The notes: generated by a model not told the origin, from the letters alone. A stretch of 50,277 nucleotides of DNA from an uncultured bacterium (GCA_947073515.1 CAMTMC010000014.1:1-50277); one strand, 5' to 3'; shown: positions 40,549 to 49,986, counted from the stretch's first letter. Program-made: numbers and translations.

Positions 40549-43500
40549 ATGTCTCAGAAGATACCATTTTTACAGATGTTCGCCGCCCTGCGCCAGTGGA
40601 CCGAGCTGTCCAATGGGGTGGAGGGCTGGCTGATCCTGTCCGCCGCCATTGACAAGGCCAGCCGGAGCGCCAAGATTCGGGTGGAGGGGGCCCGTCAGGC
40701 GGGCCCTAACCTGGTGGCCCAGGCGGAGGAGGCCCTGTGCCGGGCCTACGGTTTGAGCAGCGTAAAAATCGAGACGGTTTCGTCTGATATAGAACCCGCC
40801 CCGTTTTCCGACCGGGAGGCGGTGGCGGAGACGCCGAGGACTGAGGCCGCCCCGCCTCCCGCCCAGCCCGAGGGCAAGCCGGACGCCTTCGCCCGGACAG
40901 CGGCCATCCGAAAGGCGGCCATGAGGCACGCCGTCCAGCCTGCCGCTCCGGCGAAGGGGGAGAGGAAGCCCCAGGGCAAGGTGATCTTTGGCAAGGCCGT
41001 TACCAAGGCCCCGGTGCCTATCTCTGACCTGGAGCTGGACATGGGCATGGTGGTGGTGGAGGGGGATGTCTTCGCCATCGACAACCGGGAGCTGAAAAAG
41101 CGGGGGGCCTGGGTGGTGGCTTTTGACATCACCGACTATACCGGCTCTATCCGGGTCAACAAATTTTTCCCCGGTGACGAGGGAAAATCCCTGGTGGACG
41201 GGGTGAAAAAAGGGATGCGGCTGAAGGTTCAGGGCCGGCTGAATATGGACCGCTTCTACGGGGACATGGTGTTGGAACCGGTGGCCGTCTCAGTGGGGGA
41301 GAAGGCCATGAAGGAGGACACCGCCGCCGAGAAGCGGGTGGAGCTCCATCTCCATACCACTATGTCCTCTATGGACGCTCTCACCAGCGTGGGCCCCAAG
41401 CTGGGCCCGGATCGGAACGTGGTCAAGCGGGCGGAGGCCTGGGGGCACCCGGCCATCGCCATCACCGACCACGGGGTGGCCCAGGCCTTCCCCGATGCCT
41501 GGCACTCGGCAAAAAAAATCAAGCTGCTCTATGGGGTGGAGGCCTACTTCATCAACGATGTGGACGACCGGGTGGCGGTTCACGGGATGACGGGGAGGAA
41601 ATTTATTGACGAAATCGTCTGTTTTGATATTGAGACCACCGGCCTGAATAAAAAGTATGAGGTCATCATTGAGATCGGGGCGGTGGTGCTGAAGGGCGGG
41701 GAGATCACGGAGCGGTTCAATACCTTCGTCTCCCCGGGGCGGATCCTGAACCCGGAGATCATCCGCCTCACCGGCATAACCGATGAGATGCTTGTGGGGG
41801 CCCCCTCCCAGGAGGAGGCCCTGCGGGCCTTTCTGGCCTTCGCTGGGGACAGGCCCCTGGCCGCCCACAACGCCGATTTCGACATGGGCTTTATCGCCGC
41901 CGGGTGCGAGAAGTATGGCATCCCCTTTGATAACCCCTCAGTGGACAGCCTGATCCTGGCCCAAAATCTGCTGCCCGGCCTGGGCAAGTATAAGCTGGAT
42001 ATCGTGGCGGAGCACCTCCAGCTGCCCGCCTTCAACCACCACCGGGCCAGTGATGACGCGGCCACGGTGGCCTATATGCTGCCCCATTTCTTCCGGATGC
42101 TGGAGGAGGCCGGGCTGGAACACCTGGGCCAGATCAACGCCTACATGCCCAAGCTGCGCAAGGGCGGCAAGGCCAAGCGCCAGCCCAAGCACCTGATCGT
42201 GCTGGCCAAGAACCAGACCGGCCTGCGGAATCTCTACAAGCTCATCTCCCTGTCCCACCTGGAGCACTTCAAGCGCTACCCCACCATGCCCAAGTCCCTG
42301 ATTGACGAGAACCGGGAGGGGCTGATTATCGGCTCCGCCTGCGAGGCGGGGGAGCTGTTCAAAGCGGTGGTGGACGGCAAGGACTGGGCGGAGCTGAAGC
42401 GTATCGCCTCCTGGTATGACTACCTGGAGATCCAGCCTATCTGCAACAATATGTTCATGCTCCGCAAGGGGTTAGTCCGCTCAGAGGAGGAGCTGCGGGA
42501 TTTCAACCGGACCATCGTCCGCCTGGGGGAGGAGCTGGGCAAGCCGGTGTGCGCTACCGGGGATGTCCATTTCCTAGATCCGGAGGACGAGATCTACCGG
42601 CACATCCTGCTGGCCTCCAAGGGCTTTGAGGACGCCGGCGAGTCCCTGCCTATCTACTTCAAAACCACCGATGAGATGCTGAAGGAGTTCTCCTACCTGG
42701 GGGAAGAAAAGGCTTTTGAGGTGGTGGTAAAAAACACCAATTTGATCGCCAGCTGGTGTGACCGGGTTGACCCGCTGCCCCAGGGGCTGTTTGCCCCCAA
42801 GCTGGAGGACTCCGATGGGGAGCTGAAGCGGCTGGTCTGGGGCAAGGCCCATGAGCTGTACGGGGAGAACCCGCCCCAGATCGTGGTTGACCGCATTGAG
42901 GTGGAGCTGGGGGACATTATCAACTGTAAATATGACGTGATCTACATGTCCGCCCAGAAGCTGGTGCAAAACTCCCTGGAGCACGGCTACCTGGTGGGCT
43001 CCCGGGGATCGGTGGGGTCGTCCCTGGTGGCTTTTCTGTCGGGGATCACAGAGGTGAACTCCCTGCCCGCCCACTACCGCTGCCCCAGCTGCAAGCACAC
43101 CGACTTCGACTACGCCCAGGATTCGGCCCACCCCTTCGGCTGCGGGGCGGATATGCCCGATGGGGTCTGCCCTGTCTGCGGAACCAGGTATGTGAAGGAC
43201 GGGTTTAACATCCCCTTTGAGACGTTCTTGGGCTTCGGCGGGGACAAGGTGCCCGACATCGACCTGAACTTCTCCGGCGAGTACCAGTCCAGCGCCCACA
43301 AGTACACCTTCGAACTGTTTGGGCAGACCCACGTGTTCCGGGCGGGGACCATCGGCACGGTGGCGGAGAAGACCGCCTTTGGCTACGTGAAGAAGTATTT
43401 GGACGAACGGGGGCTCACCGCCTCCAAGGCGGAGGAGAACCGGCTGGCCATTGGCTGTACCGGGGTGAAGCGCACCACCGGCCAGCACCCCGGCGGCATG

Positions 43501-44691
43501 GTGGTCATCCCCCAGGACAAGGAGATCTATGACTTCTGCCCGGTCCAGCATCCGGCGGATGACCCCAACAGCGACATTATCACCACCCACTTTGAATACC
43601 ACTCCATGGAGTCCAACCTGCTCAAGCTGGACATGCTGGGCCACGATGACCCCACCATGATCCGGATGCTGGAGGACCTCACCGGAGTCAACGCCCGGGA
43701 GATCCCCCTGGACGACCGGGACACCATGTCCCTGTTCTCCTCCTCCAAGGCCCTGGGCTATGAGGACGACAAAATTCTGGGTCCCACCGGGGGCACCGCC
43801 ATCCCGGAATTCGGCACCTCCTTTGTCCGGGGGATGCTGGAAGAGACTAAGCCCGACCAGTTTGACATCCTGGTGCGGCTGTCCGGCTTCTCCCACGGCA
43901 CCGATGTGTGGCTGGGCAACGCCCGGGATTTGATCCTCCAGCAGGGGATTCCTGTCAGCCAGGCCATCGGCTGCCGGGATGACATCATGCTGTTCCTCAT
44001 CTCCAAAGGGATGAACCCCAAGCGCTCCTTTAAAATCATGGAGGCCGTCCGGAAGGGCAGGGGCCTGCCCGACGGGGCGGAGGAGGAGATGAAGGCCGCC
44101 GGCGTGCCCGACTGGTACATCGGCTCCTGCAAGAAAATCGCCTACCTGTTCCCCAAGGCCCACGCGGTGGCCTATGTGATGATGGCGTTCCGTATTGCCT
44201 GGTTCAAGGTCCACCGGCCCCTGGCCTTCTACGCCGCCTATTTCTCTATCCGGGCCAAGGCCTTTGATGAGCGGTATATGTGCCGGGGGATGGAGGCCTG
44301 CCAGCGGAAAATGCGGGAGATCGTGGCCAAGGAGAAGGAGGCTACCGCTGTGGAGCAGGACATGCTCACCACTCTGGAGGTGTGCTATGAGTTCTACCTG
44401 CGGGGGTTTACCTTCCGTCATATCGACCTGTACCAGTCGGAGGCGGTGCTGTTCAAAATGGACGAGGCGGAGGGGACGCTGACGCCCCCATTTGTCTCCG
44501 TGGCCGGGCTGGGGGAGACCGCCGCCCTATCCCTGGCGGAACAGCGGAAGGGGAAGGAGTTCATCTCCATTGAGGAGGTGGCCGCCGCCTGCCCTAAGGT
44601 GTCTAAGACCCACGTGGAGCAGCTGAAGGACGCCGGGGCTTTTGGCGACTTGCCTGAGACCAGCCAGCTGGATTTGTTTTCCATGTTTTAA
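40549..44691 (+). CDS. polC: DNA polymerase III alpha subunit, Gram-positive type
   Basis: A 1380-residue replicative polymerase. Order of domains: N-terminal region and linker (1-165), OB fold (about 170-260), PHP domain starting at VELHLHTTMSSMDALTSVGP (about 263) and interrupted by the 3'-5' exonuclease (VCFDIETTGLNKKYEVIIEIG near 360), the rest of PHP, the polymerase with a Cys zinc site (CPSCKHT ... CPVCG, about 845-880), PDIDLNFSGEYQ carrying catalytic Asp residues, and the C-terminal duplex-binding part. The exonuclease acidic residues DIE are intact, so proofreading is expected. Full length, no frameshift. The large antisense frames over it are codon-bias artefacts. Confidence 0.98.
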   Translation: MSQKIPFLQMFAALRQWTELSNGVEGWLILSAAIDKASRSAKIRVEGARQAGPNLVAQAEEALCRAYGLSSVKIETVSSDIEPAPFSDREAVAETPRTEAAPPPAQPEGKPDAFARTAAIRKAAMRHAVQPAAPAKGERKPQGKVIFGKAVTKAPVPISDLELDMGMVVVEGDVFAIDNRELKKRGAWVVAFDITDYTGSIRVNKFFPGDEGKSLVDGVKKGMRLKVQGRLNMDRFYGDMVLEPVAVSVGEKAMKEDTAAEKRVELHLHTTMSSMDALTSVGPKLGPDRNVVKRAEAWGHPAIAITDHGVAQAFPDAWHSAKKIKLLYGVEAYFINDVDDRVAVHGMTGRKFIDEIVCFDIETTGLNKKYEVIIEIGAVVLKGGEITERFNTFVSPGRILNPEIIRLTGITDEMLVGAPSQEEALRAFLAFAGDRPLAAHNADFDMGFIAAGCEKYGIPFDNPSVDSLILAQNLLPGLGKYKLDIVAEHLQLPAFNHHRASDDAATVAYMLPHFFRMLEEAGLEHLGQINAYMPKLRKGGKAKRQPKHLIVLAKNQTGLRNLYKLISLSHLEHFKRYPTMPKSLIDENREGLIIGSACEAGELFKAVVDGKDWAELKRIASWYDYLEIQPICNNMFMLRKGLVRSEEELRDFNRTIVRLGEELGKPVCATGDVHFLDPEDEIYRHILLASKGFEDAGESLPIYFKTTDEMLKEFSYLGEEKAFEVVVKNTNLIASWCDRVDPLPQGLFAPKLEDSDGELKRLVWGKAHELYGENPPQIVVDRIEVELGDIINCKYDVIYMSAQKLVQNSLEHGYLVGSRGSVGSSLVAFLSGITEVNSLPAHYRCPSCKHTDFDYAQDSAHPFGCGADMPDGVCPVCGTRYVKDGFNIPFETFLGFGGDKVPDIDLNFSGEYQSSAHKYTFELFGQTHVFRAGTIGTVAEKTAFGYVKKYLDERGLTASKAEENRLAIGCTGVKRTTGQHPGGMVVIPQDKEIYDFCPVQHPADDPNSDIITTHFEYHSMESNLLKLDMLGHDDPTMIRMLEDLTGVNAREIPLDDRDTMSLFSSSKALGYEDDKILGPTGGTAIPEFGTSFVRGMLEETKPDQFDILVRLSGFSHGTDVWLGNARDLILQQGIPVSQAIGCRDDIMLFLISKGMNPKRSFKIMEAVRKGRGLPDGAEEEMKAAGVPDWYIGSCKKIAYLFPKAHAVAYVMMAFRIAWFKVHRPLAFYAAYFSIRAKAFDERYMCRGMEACQRKMREIVAKEKEATAVEQDMLTTLEVCYEFYLRGFTFRHIDLYQSEAVLFKMDEAEGTLTPPFVSVAGLGETAALSLAEQRKGKEFISIEEVAAACPKVSKTHVEQLKDAGAFGDLPETSQLDLFSMF

Positions 44692-44705
44692 CAGGGGGGA
44701 AGTAT

Positions 44706-45242
44706 ATGGGCTTTGCCCGTATTTTAAAGGATGAGAGCGGCCGGCCTTCCGGCTATCGGGAGTGTGACGGCGAGGTGTGCTGGCTGCCCCGGCAGGAGTC
44801 CTATGAACACAAATTCCGGCGGATCAAGGTGGAGCTGGGGACGGTGCGGGTGCTCAACCACGACTTCCTATGTGACCGCACTCGGGTCTACCGCCAGGGA
44901 ATACTGCTGAAGGGGATCTCACCGGAGGGGTTTCGGGTGATAAATGCCGTCTTTACCGGCAACCACCAGGTGATCTATACCCCGCTGGGGGACGCCAAGG
45001 TGGCCTATCCGGAGTCCTTTGAGGCACTGGACAGCGGTGGAATCCCAGAAAACGGGTATTTCCCGGTGAGCTACGGCCGGGACGAGGAGTTTGTATATTT
45101 TTACGACGGCAGTACCGATACTCGCCATGCGATCCGGGTGCGGGGCTGTCAGGATCCGGCGTCCTTTGTCTCCTTTGGGGACGGAAACGGCCGGGACAGC
45201 CGCCGCCAGTTTAGCTACGGCAGGGTGAAACAGGGGAGCTGA
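44706..45242 (+). CDS. DKNYY-like repeat protein, unknown function
   Basis: A 178-residue protein without signal peptide. It contains CDRTRVYRQGILLKGISPEGFRVI and YFYDGSTDTRHAIRVRGCQD, which match the DKNYY pattern (short 'D.t.VYy.gk.l.gadp.sF' repeats) as I know it. This family is often found in surface or hypothetical proteins. GGGGGAAG precedes the ATG, 14 bases after polC. The assignment is by eye and moderate. Confidence 0.65.
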   Translation: MGFARILKDESGRPSGYRECDGEVCWLPRQESYEHKFRRIKVELGTVRVLNHDFLCDRTRVYRQGILLKGISPEGFRVINAVFTGNHQVIYTPLGDAKVAYPESFEALDSGGIPENGYFPVSYGRDEEFVYFYDGSTDTRHAIRVRGCQDPASFVSFGDGNGRDSRRQFSYGRVKQGS

Positions 45243-45385
45243 GATTGTTAAGATTGGTTGAAATTTCCACGGGAGGGCTTGACGGTAGGATGGGAAACGA
45301 TTAAAGTAAGGGAGACGGAATCTGCGGCCGCCAGCTGCGGCGTGCGGACAGTTACAGGGAATTCCAGAATTTGGAGGGCTAATCC

Positions 45386-47545
45386 ATGTCGTATAACGGA
45401 AGGCGGGCGTACAGCGGCCGGTCCCGCCGGAGCTCGGAACATATGCTGGCCCAGACCATGGGCCGGGCGGCGCTGTTCCCGGCGCTGCTGGTCTATCTGG
45501 AGCTGGTGCTCCACATCTATATGGGCGACGCCCTGGCCTATGCCCCGGTCTATGTGGTCTTTGGCCTGGCGGGGGGACTGTTCTGCTCCGCTTTGTGTAT
45601 GCCCTGGCGGAGGCTGGCCAACGGCCTGACGGCCAAGATCCTGGCCTCAGTCATCTCCCTGGTGTATATTGTGGAGATTATCGCAAAAAGCATCCTGCAA
45701 AACTATTACGCCTTCAGTTCCCTGGGGCTGGCGGCGGGGAACAAGCTCAGCGACTATGCCGATGTGATCCTGGGCAAGGTGCTCTCCTCCATCCCGGTGA
45801 TCCTGCTCATCCTGCTGCCCGCCATCGGGCTGTGGATCTTCGGGGGACGGCTGCTGGGCTTTGACCGGCTGGACATCCGCTTCGCCGGGCTGGTGCTGGC
45901 GGGGGCGGCCGTCTTTCATCTGGCGGGGCTTGGGGTGATCCATCTGCCCTGGAAGGGGGATCTGACCCCTAAAATGCTGTACCACATGGCCACCAATATG
46001 GACGATCAGGTAGAGCAGCTGGGCATGTGGACCATGCTCCGGCTGGACCTGAAGCACATGGTCTTCCCGCCCAGCAACACCCCCACGGGCGATTTCTCCG
46101 GCCTGGACAACCTGGGCGGGGGAGGGGGGGACAAGGATCCCTCCTCCTCTGGCAGCCAGGTTCCCGGGGGAGACGCCTCTGAGCCGGTGCCGCCCCCTGT
46201 GGACACCTCTCCCAACGTGATGGACGTTGATCTGGCGGGGCTGGCGGCCAGTACCTCCGACTCAGACGTGAAGTGGCTGGCGGAGTACTTCAACAGCGTC
46301 ACCCCTACCAAAAAGAACCAATATACCGGCATGTTTGAGGGGTACAACGTGATCCAGCTGGTGCTGGAGGGGTTCTCCGGCTACGCCATTGACAAGGATC
46401 TGACCCCCACCCTGTACAAGCTGACCCATGAGGGCTTTGTGTTCAACAACTTCTACACGGCCCTCCACTTTACCAGCACCTCCAACGGCGAGTGCCAGAG
46501 CCTTTTGGGGATGTACCCCCGGAACGGCCAGCCCGCTACCATGACCTATACCGGCAAGCAGGGGACCAACGCCTACTTCTCCCTGGCCCAGCAGCTGGGG
46601 AAGAAGGGATATCTGGTGGAGGGCTTCCACGCCAACGGTGATATGTACGGCCGCCAGCTGTCCCACGACAACCTGGGTTACCACTGGATGCAGTTCGGCT
46701 CCGGCCTGGAGGGGCTGGACCTGAACGACAGCGGCAAACTCATGTGGCCCCAGCGGGACAAGAAGCTCATTGAGGCGTCCATTGACAGCTATCTCAACAG
46801 CTCCGCGCCTTTCCATGTCTACTACCTGACCATCAGCGGCCACACCCCCTACTCCAACCACTGGACCGCCCAGCAGTACCAGGATATTGTCAGCGCCCTG
46901 CCCTACAGCGAGAAGACCCGGAACTACGTGGCCACCGCCATTGAGGTGGACCGGGCGCTGGAGTACCTTCTGAACCGGCTGGAGCAGGCGGGCAAGCTGG
47001 ACAAGACCTTGATTGTGGCCGCCGCCGACCACGTGCCCTACGGCGATGTGGACGTGCTGGAGGAGCTTGCGGGCAAGAGCTTTGGCGACACCTCCAAGCT
47101 GTCTGACCGGCTGGACGAGAGCGCCCTGGACTTCGACCTGTACAAGAACTCCCTGATCCTGTGGTCCTCCTCTATGGAGGAGACTGTAGAGGTGGACAAG
47201 GTGGTCTGCCAGGTGGATATCCTGCCCACCGTGTCCAATCTGCTGGGGCTGGAGTATGATTCTCGGATGCTGGACGGCACCGACGCCCTGTCCGACAGCG
47301 AGGGGCTGGCGGTGTTTACGTCCAAGTGCTGGCGGTCTGACCGGGGCTTCTACAACCGGTTTACCCAGACCTTCACTCCAGCCGAGGGGGTCAGTATGAC
47401 CGCCGAGGAGCAGGACAGCTATGTGTCCGCCATGAAGAAGCTGGTGGGCTATAAGCTGGACAGCACCCATATGGTGGTGACCACCGATTTCTTCAGCCAG
47501 GTCTTCGGGAAGGAATCCAAGTGGGTCAATCCAGCCTACCGGTAG
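45386..47545 (+). CDS. LtaS-like membrane sulfatase/phosphoglycerol transferase
   Basis: A 719-residue protein: basic N-terminus, five hydrophobic helices (about 25-200), a flexible Gly/Ser/Pro/Asp-rich linker (about 235-285) and an extracellular sulfatase-fold domain. The metal and catalytic sites correspond to those of LtaS: LVLEGFSGY (Glu), STSNGECQS (the Thr nucleophile position), and AAADHVPYGD (Asp-His). Such enzymes build lipoteichoic acid or transfer phosphoglycerol to other surface polymers. The usual Gly-Lys before the Thr is absent, so the acceptor may differ. GGAGGGC precedes the ATG. The 143-base leader (45243-45385) holds no gene I can see. Confidence 0.9.
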   Translation: MSYNGRRAYSGRSRRSSEHMLAQTMGRAALFPALLVYLELVLHIYMGDALAYAPVYVVFGLAGGLFCSALCMPWRRLANGLTAKILASVISLVYIVEIIAKSILQNYYAFSSLGLAAGNKLSDYADVILGKVLSSIPVILLILLPAIGLWIFGGRLLGFDRLDIRFAGLVLAGAAVFHLAGLGVIHLPWKGDLTPKMLYHMATNMDDQVEQLGMWTMLRLDLKHMVFPPSNTPTGDFSGLDNLGGGGGDKDPSSSGSQVPGGDASEPVPPPVDTSPNVMDVDLAGLAASTSDSDVKWLAEYFNSVTPTKKNQYTGMFEGYNVIQLVLEGFSGYAIDKDLTPTLYKLTHEGFVFNNFYTALHFTSTSNGECQSLLGMYPRNGQPATMTYTGKQGTNAYFSLAQQLGKKGYLVEGFHANGDMYGRQLSHDNLGYHWMQFGSGLEGLDLNDSGKLMWPQRDKKLIEASIDSYLNSSAPFHVYYLTISGHTPYSNHWTAQQYQDIVSALPYSEKTRNYVATAIEVDRALEYLLNRLEQAGKLDKTLIVAAADHVPYGDVDVLEELAGKSFGDTSKLSDRLDESALDFDLYKNSLILWSSSMEETVEVDKVVCQVDILPTVSNLLGLEYDSRMLDGTDALSDSEGLAVFTSKCWRSDRGFYNRFTQTFTPAEGVSMTAEEQDSYVSAMKKLVGYKLDSTHMVVTTDFFSQVFGKESKWVNPAYR

Positions 47546-47577
47546 GAAATGATGAAAAAGCCGCCCGCATATTGAAG

Positions 47578-47715
47578 AGACCCCAAAAAGTTAGACAAAT
47601 ATTTCAGGCACAAATTGCTTAAGCAGCCGAAAGGGCTTGCTGTCTGTAAACCTCAGGCGGCAAGCCCTTTCGCTTTGCCTTGATACGGCGATTGTTGAAG
47701 TAATCAAGATATTAT
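47578..47715 (-). mobile_element. IS3-family remnant (transposase C-terminus and end)
   Basis: On the minus strand, codons ending at 47619 read LDYFNNRRIKAKRKGLPPEVY, then RQQALSAA and a stop: the end of an IS3 OrfB integrase. The IS end (ACCCCAAAAAGTTAGACAAAT type) lies at about 47578-47600. A 13-bp inverted repeat (47628-47640 / 47660-47672) overlaps the coding tail and may act as a terminator. Only the last ~30 codons remain. Confidence 0.8.
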
Positions 47716-47903
47716 ATCACAAACTCTCCAGTGGTCCGCCAGGCCACGATGTCGATGAAGTCGGTGGTCCGCTCACCGGTAGCCTTGTCCTTAAAGTCCC
47801 GGTCGCAGGAAGTGGAAAGACTGACAGCCGGAATGCCGCTTTGAGTGCGGCGCAGTTCCGGGTCTCGGGTCAGACGGCCCATAATAACGATGCGGTTCAA
47901 CAT
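47712..47903 (-). pseudogene. ssb: single-strand DNA-binding protein, truncated by the IS3 remnant
   Basis: From ATG at 47903 (behind GAGGTG) it reads NRIVIMGRLTRDPELRRTQSG and continues through SLSTSCDRDFKDKATGERTTDFIDIVAWRT, an OB-fold SSB N-terminus. The frame ends at the IS3 border after 63 codons, where SSB should continue for another ~80. The core chromosomal ssb is presumably elsewhere; this copy is of the kind carried by conjugative elements. Confidence 0.82.
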
Positions 47904-47926
47904 TTTACACCTCTTCAATCAAAAAA

Positions 47927-48283
47927 TTATTTCTGTACTCTGGAAGGATCAAAAGACGGTGCAAGGACAAGCCTCGACCAGCTCAGGTAGTAAAAGAAGT
48001 AGGGGTATAGGCCATCGTCGATCTCCACGATCTCTCCGAAGGAAACATTAGCTTCCATCAGGAAATTAGCCAGGTCGCCGTGGCTTACCCGCTCATAAAA
48101 GGTCCTGGCGTTTATGTCCAGGGGCGTTTCAAACCGCAGTTTATAGCGGTAGGCCAGTGGGTAAATGTACGGATCACGTTTCAGATCGAAATGCTCTCTG
48201 GTAAGAAAATCCATAGCGCTGCTCTGTTCGTTGATAAAGACATAGGCCCGGTACACCGGAGGGAATGCCGCCGGGGACATCAT
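47927..48283 (-). CDS. unknown protein of mobile-element type, possibly truncated
   Basis: Up to 118 residues; a start at ATG 48214 (MDFLTREHFDLKRDPYIYPL) is possible, but the reading upstream (PVYRAYVFINEQSSA) looks like the same protein, so the gene may be 5'-truncated. It contains aromatic-rich DDGLYPYFFYYLSW. It precedes the ssb fragment by 23 bases on the same strand. I do not recognise the family. Confidence 0.5.
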   Translation of the reverse strand: MMSPAAFPPVYRAYVFINEQSSAMDFLTREHFDLKRDPYIYPLAYRYKLRFETPLDINARTFYERVSHGDLANFLMEANVSFGEIVEIDDGLYPYFFYYLSWSRLVLAPSFDPSRVQK

Positions 48284-48323
48284 TTGGACGCTTTGATTTT
48301 TGGATCGGATGACCGGAAACGCC

Positions 48324-48342
48324 CAATGTCATTAAATTAAGG
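48324..48342. repeat. IS4-type element end, copy 1
   Basis: CAATGTCATTAAATTAAGG. A near-identical sequence in the same orientation is at 48914-48931. Between this and 48550 there is AT-rich sequence with no gene. Confidence 0.5.
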
Positions 48343-48550
48343 GAATTAAGGGGCAGATACGGCGTATCTGGCCCTTAACGCAATCCGGCGAATTGGGTTT
48401 TGTCATTTAGCTAATTATGTAAAAACGTGAACAATGCCACAGACCACTTGACTATGACACCATCAAGCCATATCCTTATCGTCCAGACAGATTCGTAGCG
48501 CTGTTGCGCATACCAGGGGCAAGAAGAAAACCATTTTAAATTTATAAATT

Positions 48551-48895
48551 AAGTGCAGTTTGAAGTACCGTACAGGGTTGATAAATCTTCGTGGCAAGCG
48601 GGATGATTTTGTGGAGCAGGAAATCTATGTGGCTCTGACTGCCTTTAACTTCACCAGTCGCATTGTGCGGGATGTTGCTGTCCGGCAACCGAAAGACGGC
48701 GTATACGCCTATACTGTGAACTTCAAAATGGCTGTTGCCCGATGCAAAGAATTTCTCTGTGACCCGGATATGACCGGGGGAACGGTCATGCTGGAAATCG
48801 GCCGAAACACTGTTCCAATCCGACCGGGGCGGAAGGACGAGCGAAACTTTCGGGCAAAGGGCTTCGGCTGGTTTGCTTATCGTATCGCGGCCTAA
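48551..48895 (+). pseudogene. IS4-family transposase, C-terminal fragment
   Basis: About 112 codons matching the end of IS4-type transposases: LKYRTGLINLRGKRDDFVEQ, EIYVALTAFNFTSRIV, YAYTVNFKMAVARCKEFL and the closing FRAKGFGWFAYRIAA. The catalytic DDE region is missing, as is any start codon with a ribosome site. The sequence copy at 48914-48931 lies just after the stop. Confidence 0.85.
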
Positions 48896-48913
48896 AAAAC
48901 GGGAGGCGGGGGA

Positions 48914-48931
48914 CAATGTCATAAATTAAGG
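48914..48931. repeat. IS4-type element end, copy 2
   Basis: CAATGTCATAAATTAAGG, 19 bases after the transposase stop, in direct rather than inverted orientation to copy 1. This suggests two nested or tandem remnants rather than one element. Confidence 0.5.
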
Positions 48932-48952
48932 ATTTCCCGCACCTGAAAAAAC

Positions 48953-48994
48953 GCCCACCCCCTTTTGAAAAAGCAAAAGGGGGTGGGCATTTTT
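48953..48994. terminator. strong bidirectional terminator
   Basis: A 15-bp perfect stem, GCCCACCCCCTTTTG (48953-48967) and its complement (48974-48988), loop of six, with ATTTTT on the plus side and GTTTTTTC on the minus side. It would end transcription of the SLH gene remnant. Confidence 0.85.
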
Positions 48995-49034
48995 ATCGCC
49001 TATATGTTGTCAAGACGGCAAAAGCCACCCGGAT

Positions 49035-49797
49035 TTATTTTCCCATAGCGCGATACAGGAATGTAACAATCTGCCCACGGGTGCAGGTGGCAGCGGGAGA
49101 AAAGTTACCGCCGCCTGTTCCGCTGGTGATTTCGTTCTCTACCGCCCAGGCCACAGCTTGCGCGTAGTCGGCGTTGGCAGGAACATCGGCAAAATCGGCT
49201 TTGCCATCGGGCGCGGGGCTTCCCGCCGCTTTCCACATGTATTCCATCGTCATGGCGCGGGTGCAGTCGATATTTGCGCCGAAGGTAGAACCGGACACCA
49301 AGCCTTTTTCAGCGGCCCACAGAGCCGCTTTATAGAAATAATCGGCGGATTTAATATCGGTGAAGGGATTAGCCGCTGTCGGCTCCGGTGAGCCGTTAGC
49401 ACGCCACAGGAAGGTCAGAATCTGTGCCTTACTGCAAGTCGTGTTGGGGGAGAACGTGGTCGCGCTGGTGCCGCTGGTGATGTCCTTTTCAACCGCCTAT
49501 TGTACTGCATTCAAAAAATAATCGGTTGACTTTACATCGGTGAAACCATTAACAGCAGGGAGCGGGGTACTGGTTTTTACTCCTTTGACATAGAAAAGAT
49601 CTGCGAATGTAGGAGAACTATCTGCGCTGCCCGTGAAAAGTCGATAAACCGTATCGCTGTCGGTAATTGTCATAGAGAAATTTATGGAACAAACAGATTC
49701 GTCCAAGCGGCGGCCCTGACTGTCATATCTTTCGACAAAAACTCCATCATGCTGAATGGGCTCGCCTATACCTGTGGCGTAATCACATCCGGGAGTT
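49035..49797 (-). pseudogene. SLH-domain surface protein, 5'-truncated with an in-frame TAG
   Basis: Three S-layer homology repeats are readable: FTDVKSTDYFLNAVQ followed by AVEKDITSG, FTDIKSADYFYKAALWAAEKG, and FADVPANADYAQAVAWAVENE, ending in VTFLYRAMGK. SLH domains anchor proteins to pyruvylated wall polymers. A TAG at 49497-49499 interrupts the first repeat exactly where the others have Trp (TGG), a single-base change. Upstream the same frame runs to a TGA near 49800 with no start codon. So the N-terminal part is missing and one stop is present; the rest of the frame is clean. Confidence 0.82.
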
Positions 49798-49835
49798 CAT
49801 CGTATGTTAGAAACTTAGTACCGCTTTTAATTGAG

Positions 49836-49888
49836 AAGGAACAGCGCAAACCCTTGATTCATCAAGGAATTTGCGCTGTTCCTTTTTT
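49836..49888 (+). terminator. rho-independent terminator-like hairpin
   Basis: AAGGAACAGCGCAAA (49836-49850) pairs with TTTGCGCTGTTCCTT (49870-49884), with an inner CTTGAT/ATCAAG stem, and is followed by TTTTTTAT. No intact plus-strand gene precedes it. Confidence 0.7.
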
Positions 49889-49924
49889 ATATAAGGATTG
49901 TTTTACAATGGAAGGTATAATTTT

Positions 49925-49986
49925 ATGCGAAGAAGAAACAGGGCAAATCCTTAGTTTATCAAAGAATTTGCCCCGCTTCTTTGCAT
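49925..49986 (+). repeat. second, related hairpin
   Basis: ATGCGAAGAAG / CTTCTTTGCAT outside and GGGCAAAT / ATTTGCCC inside. Its core (49943-49971) is a near copy of the core of the preceding hairpin (49846-49874), 97 bases away. The 49800-50190 spacer holds no gene other than these hairpins and the promoter. Confidence 0.65.

Noticed and set aside
42574..44421. 615-codon open frame antisense to polC
   Set aside because: Same codon-bias artefact; polC is full length with clear motifs.
45243..45385. Possible riboswitch in the leader of the LtaS-like gene
   Set aside because: No recognisable conserved core or terminator/antiterminator pair.
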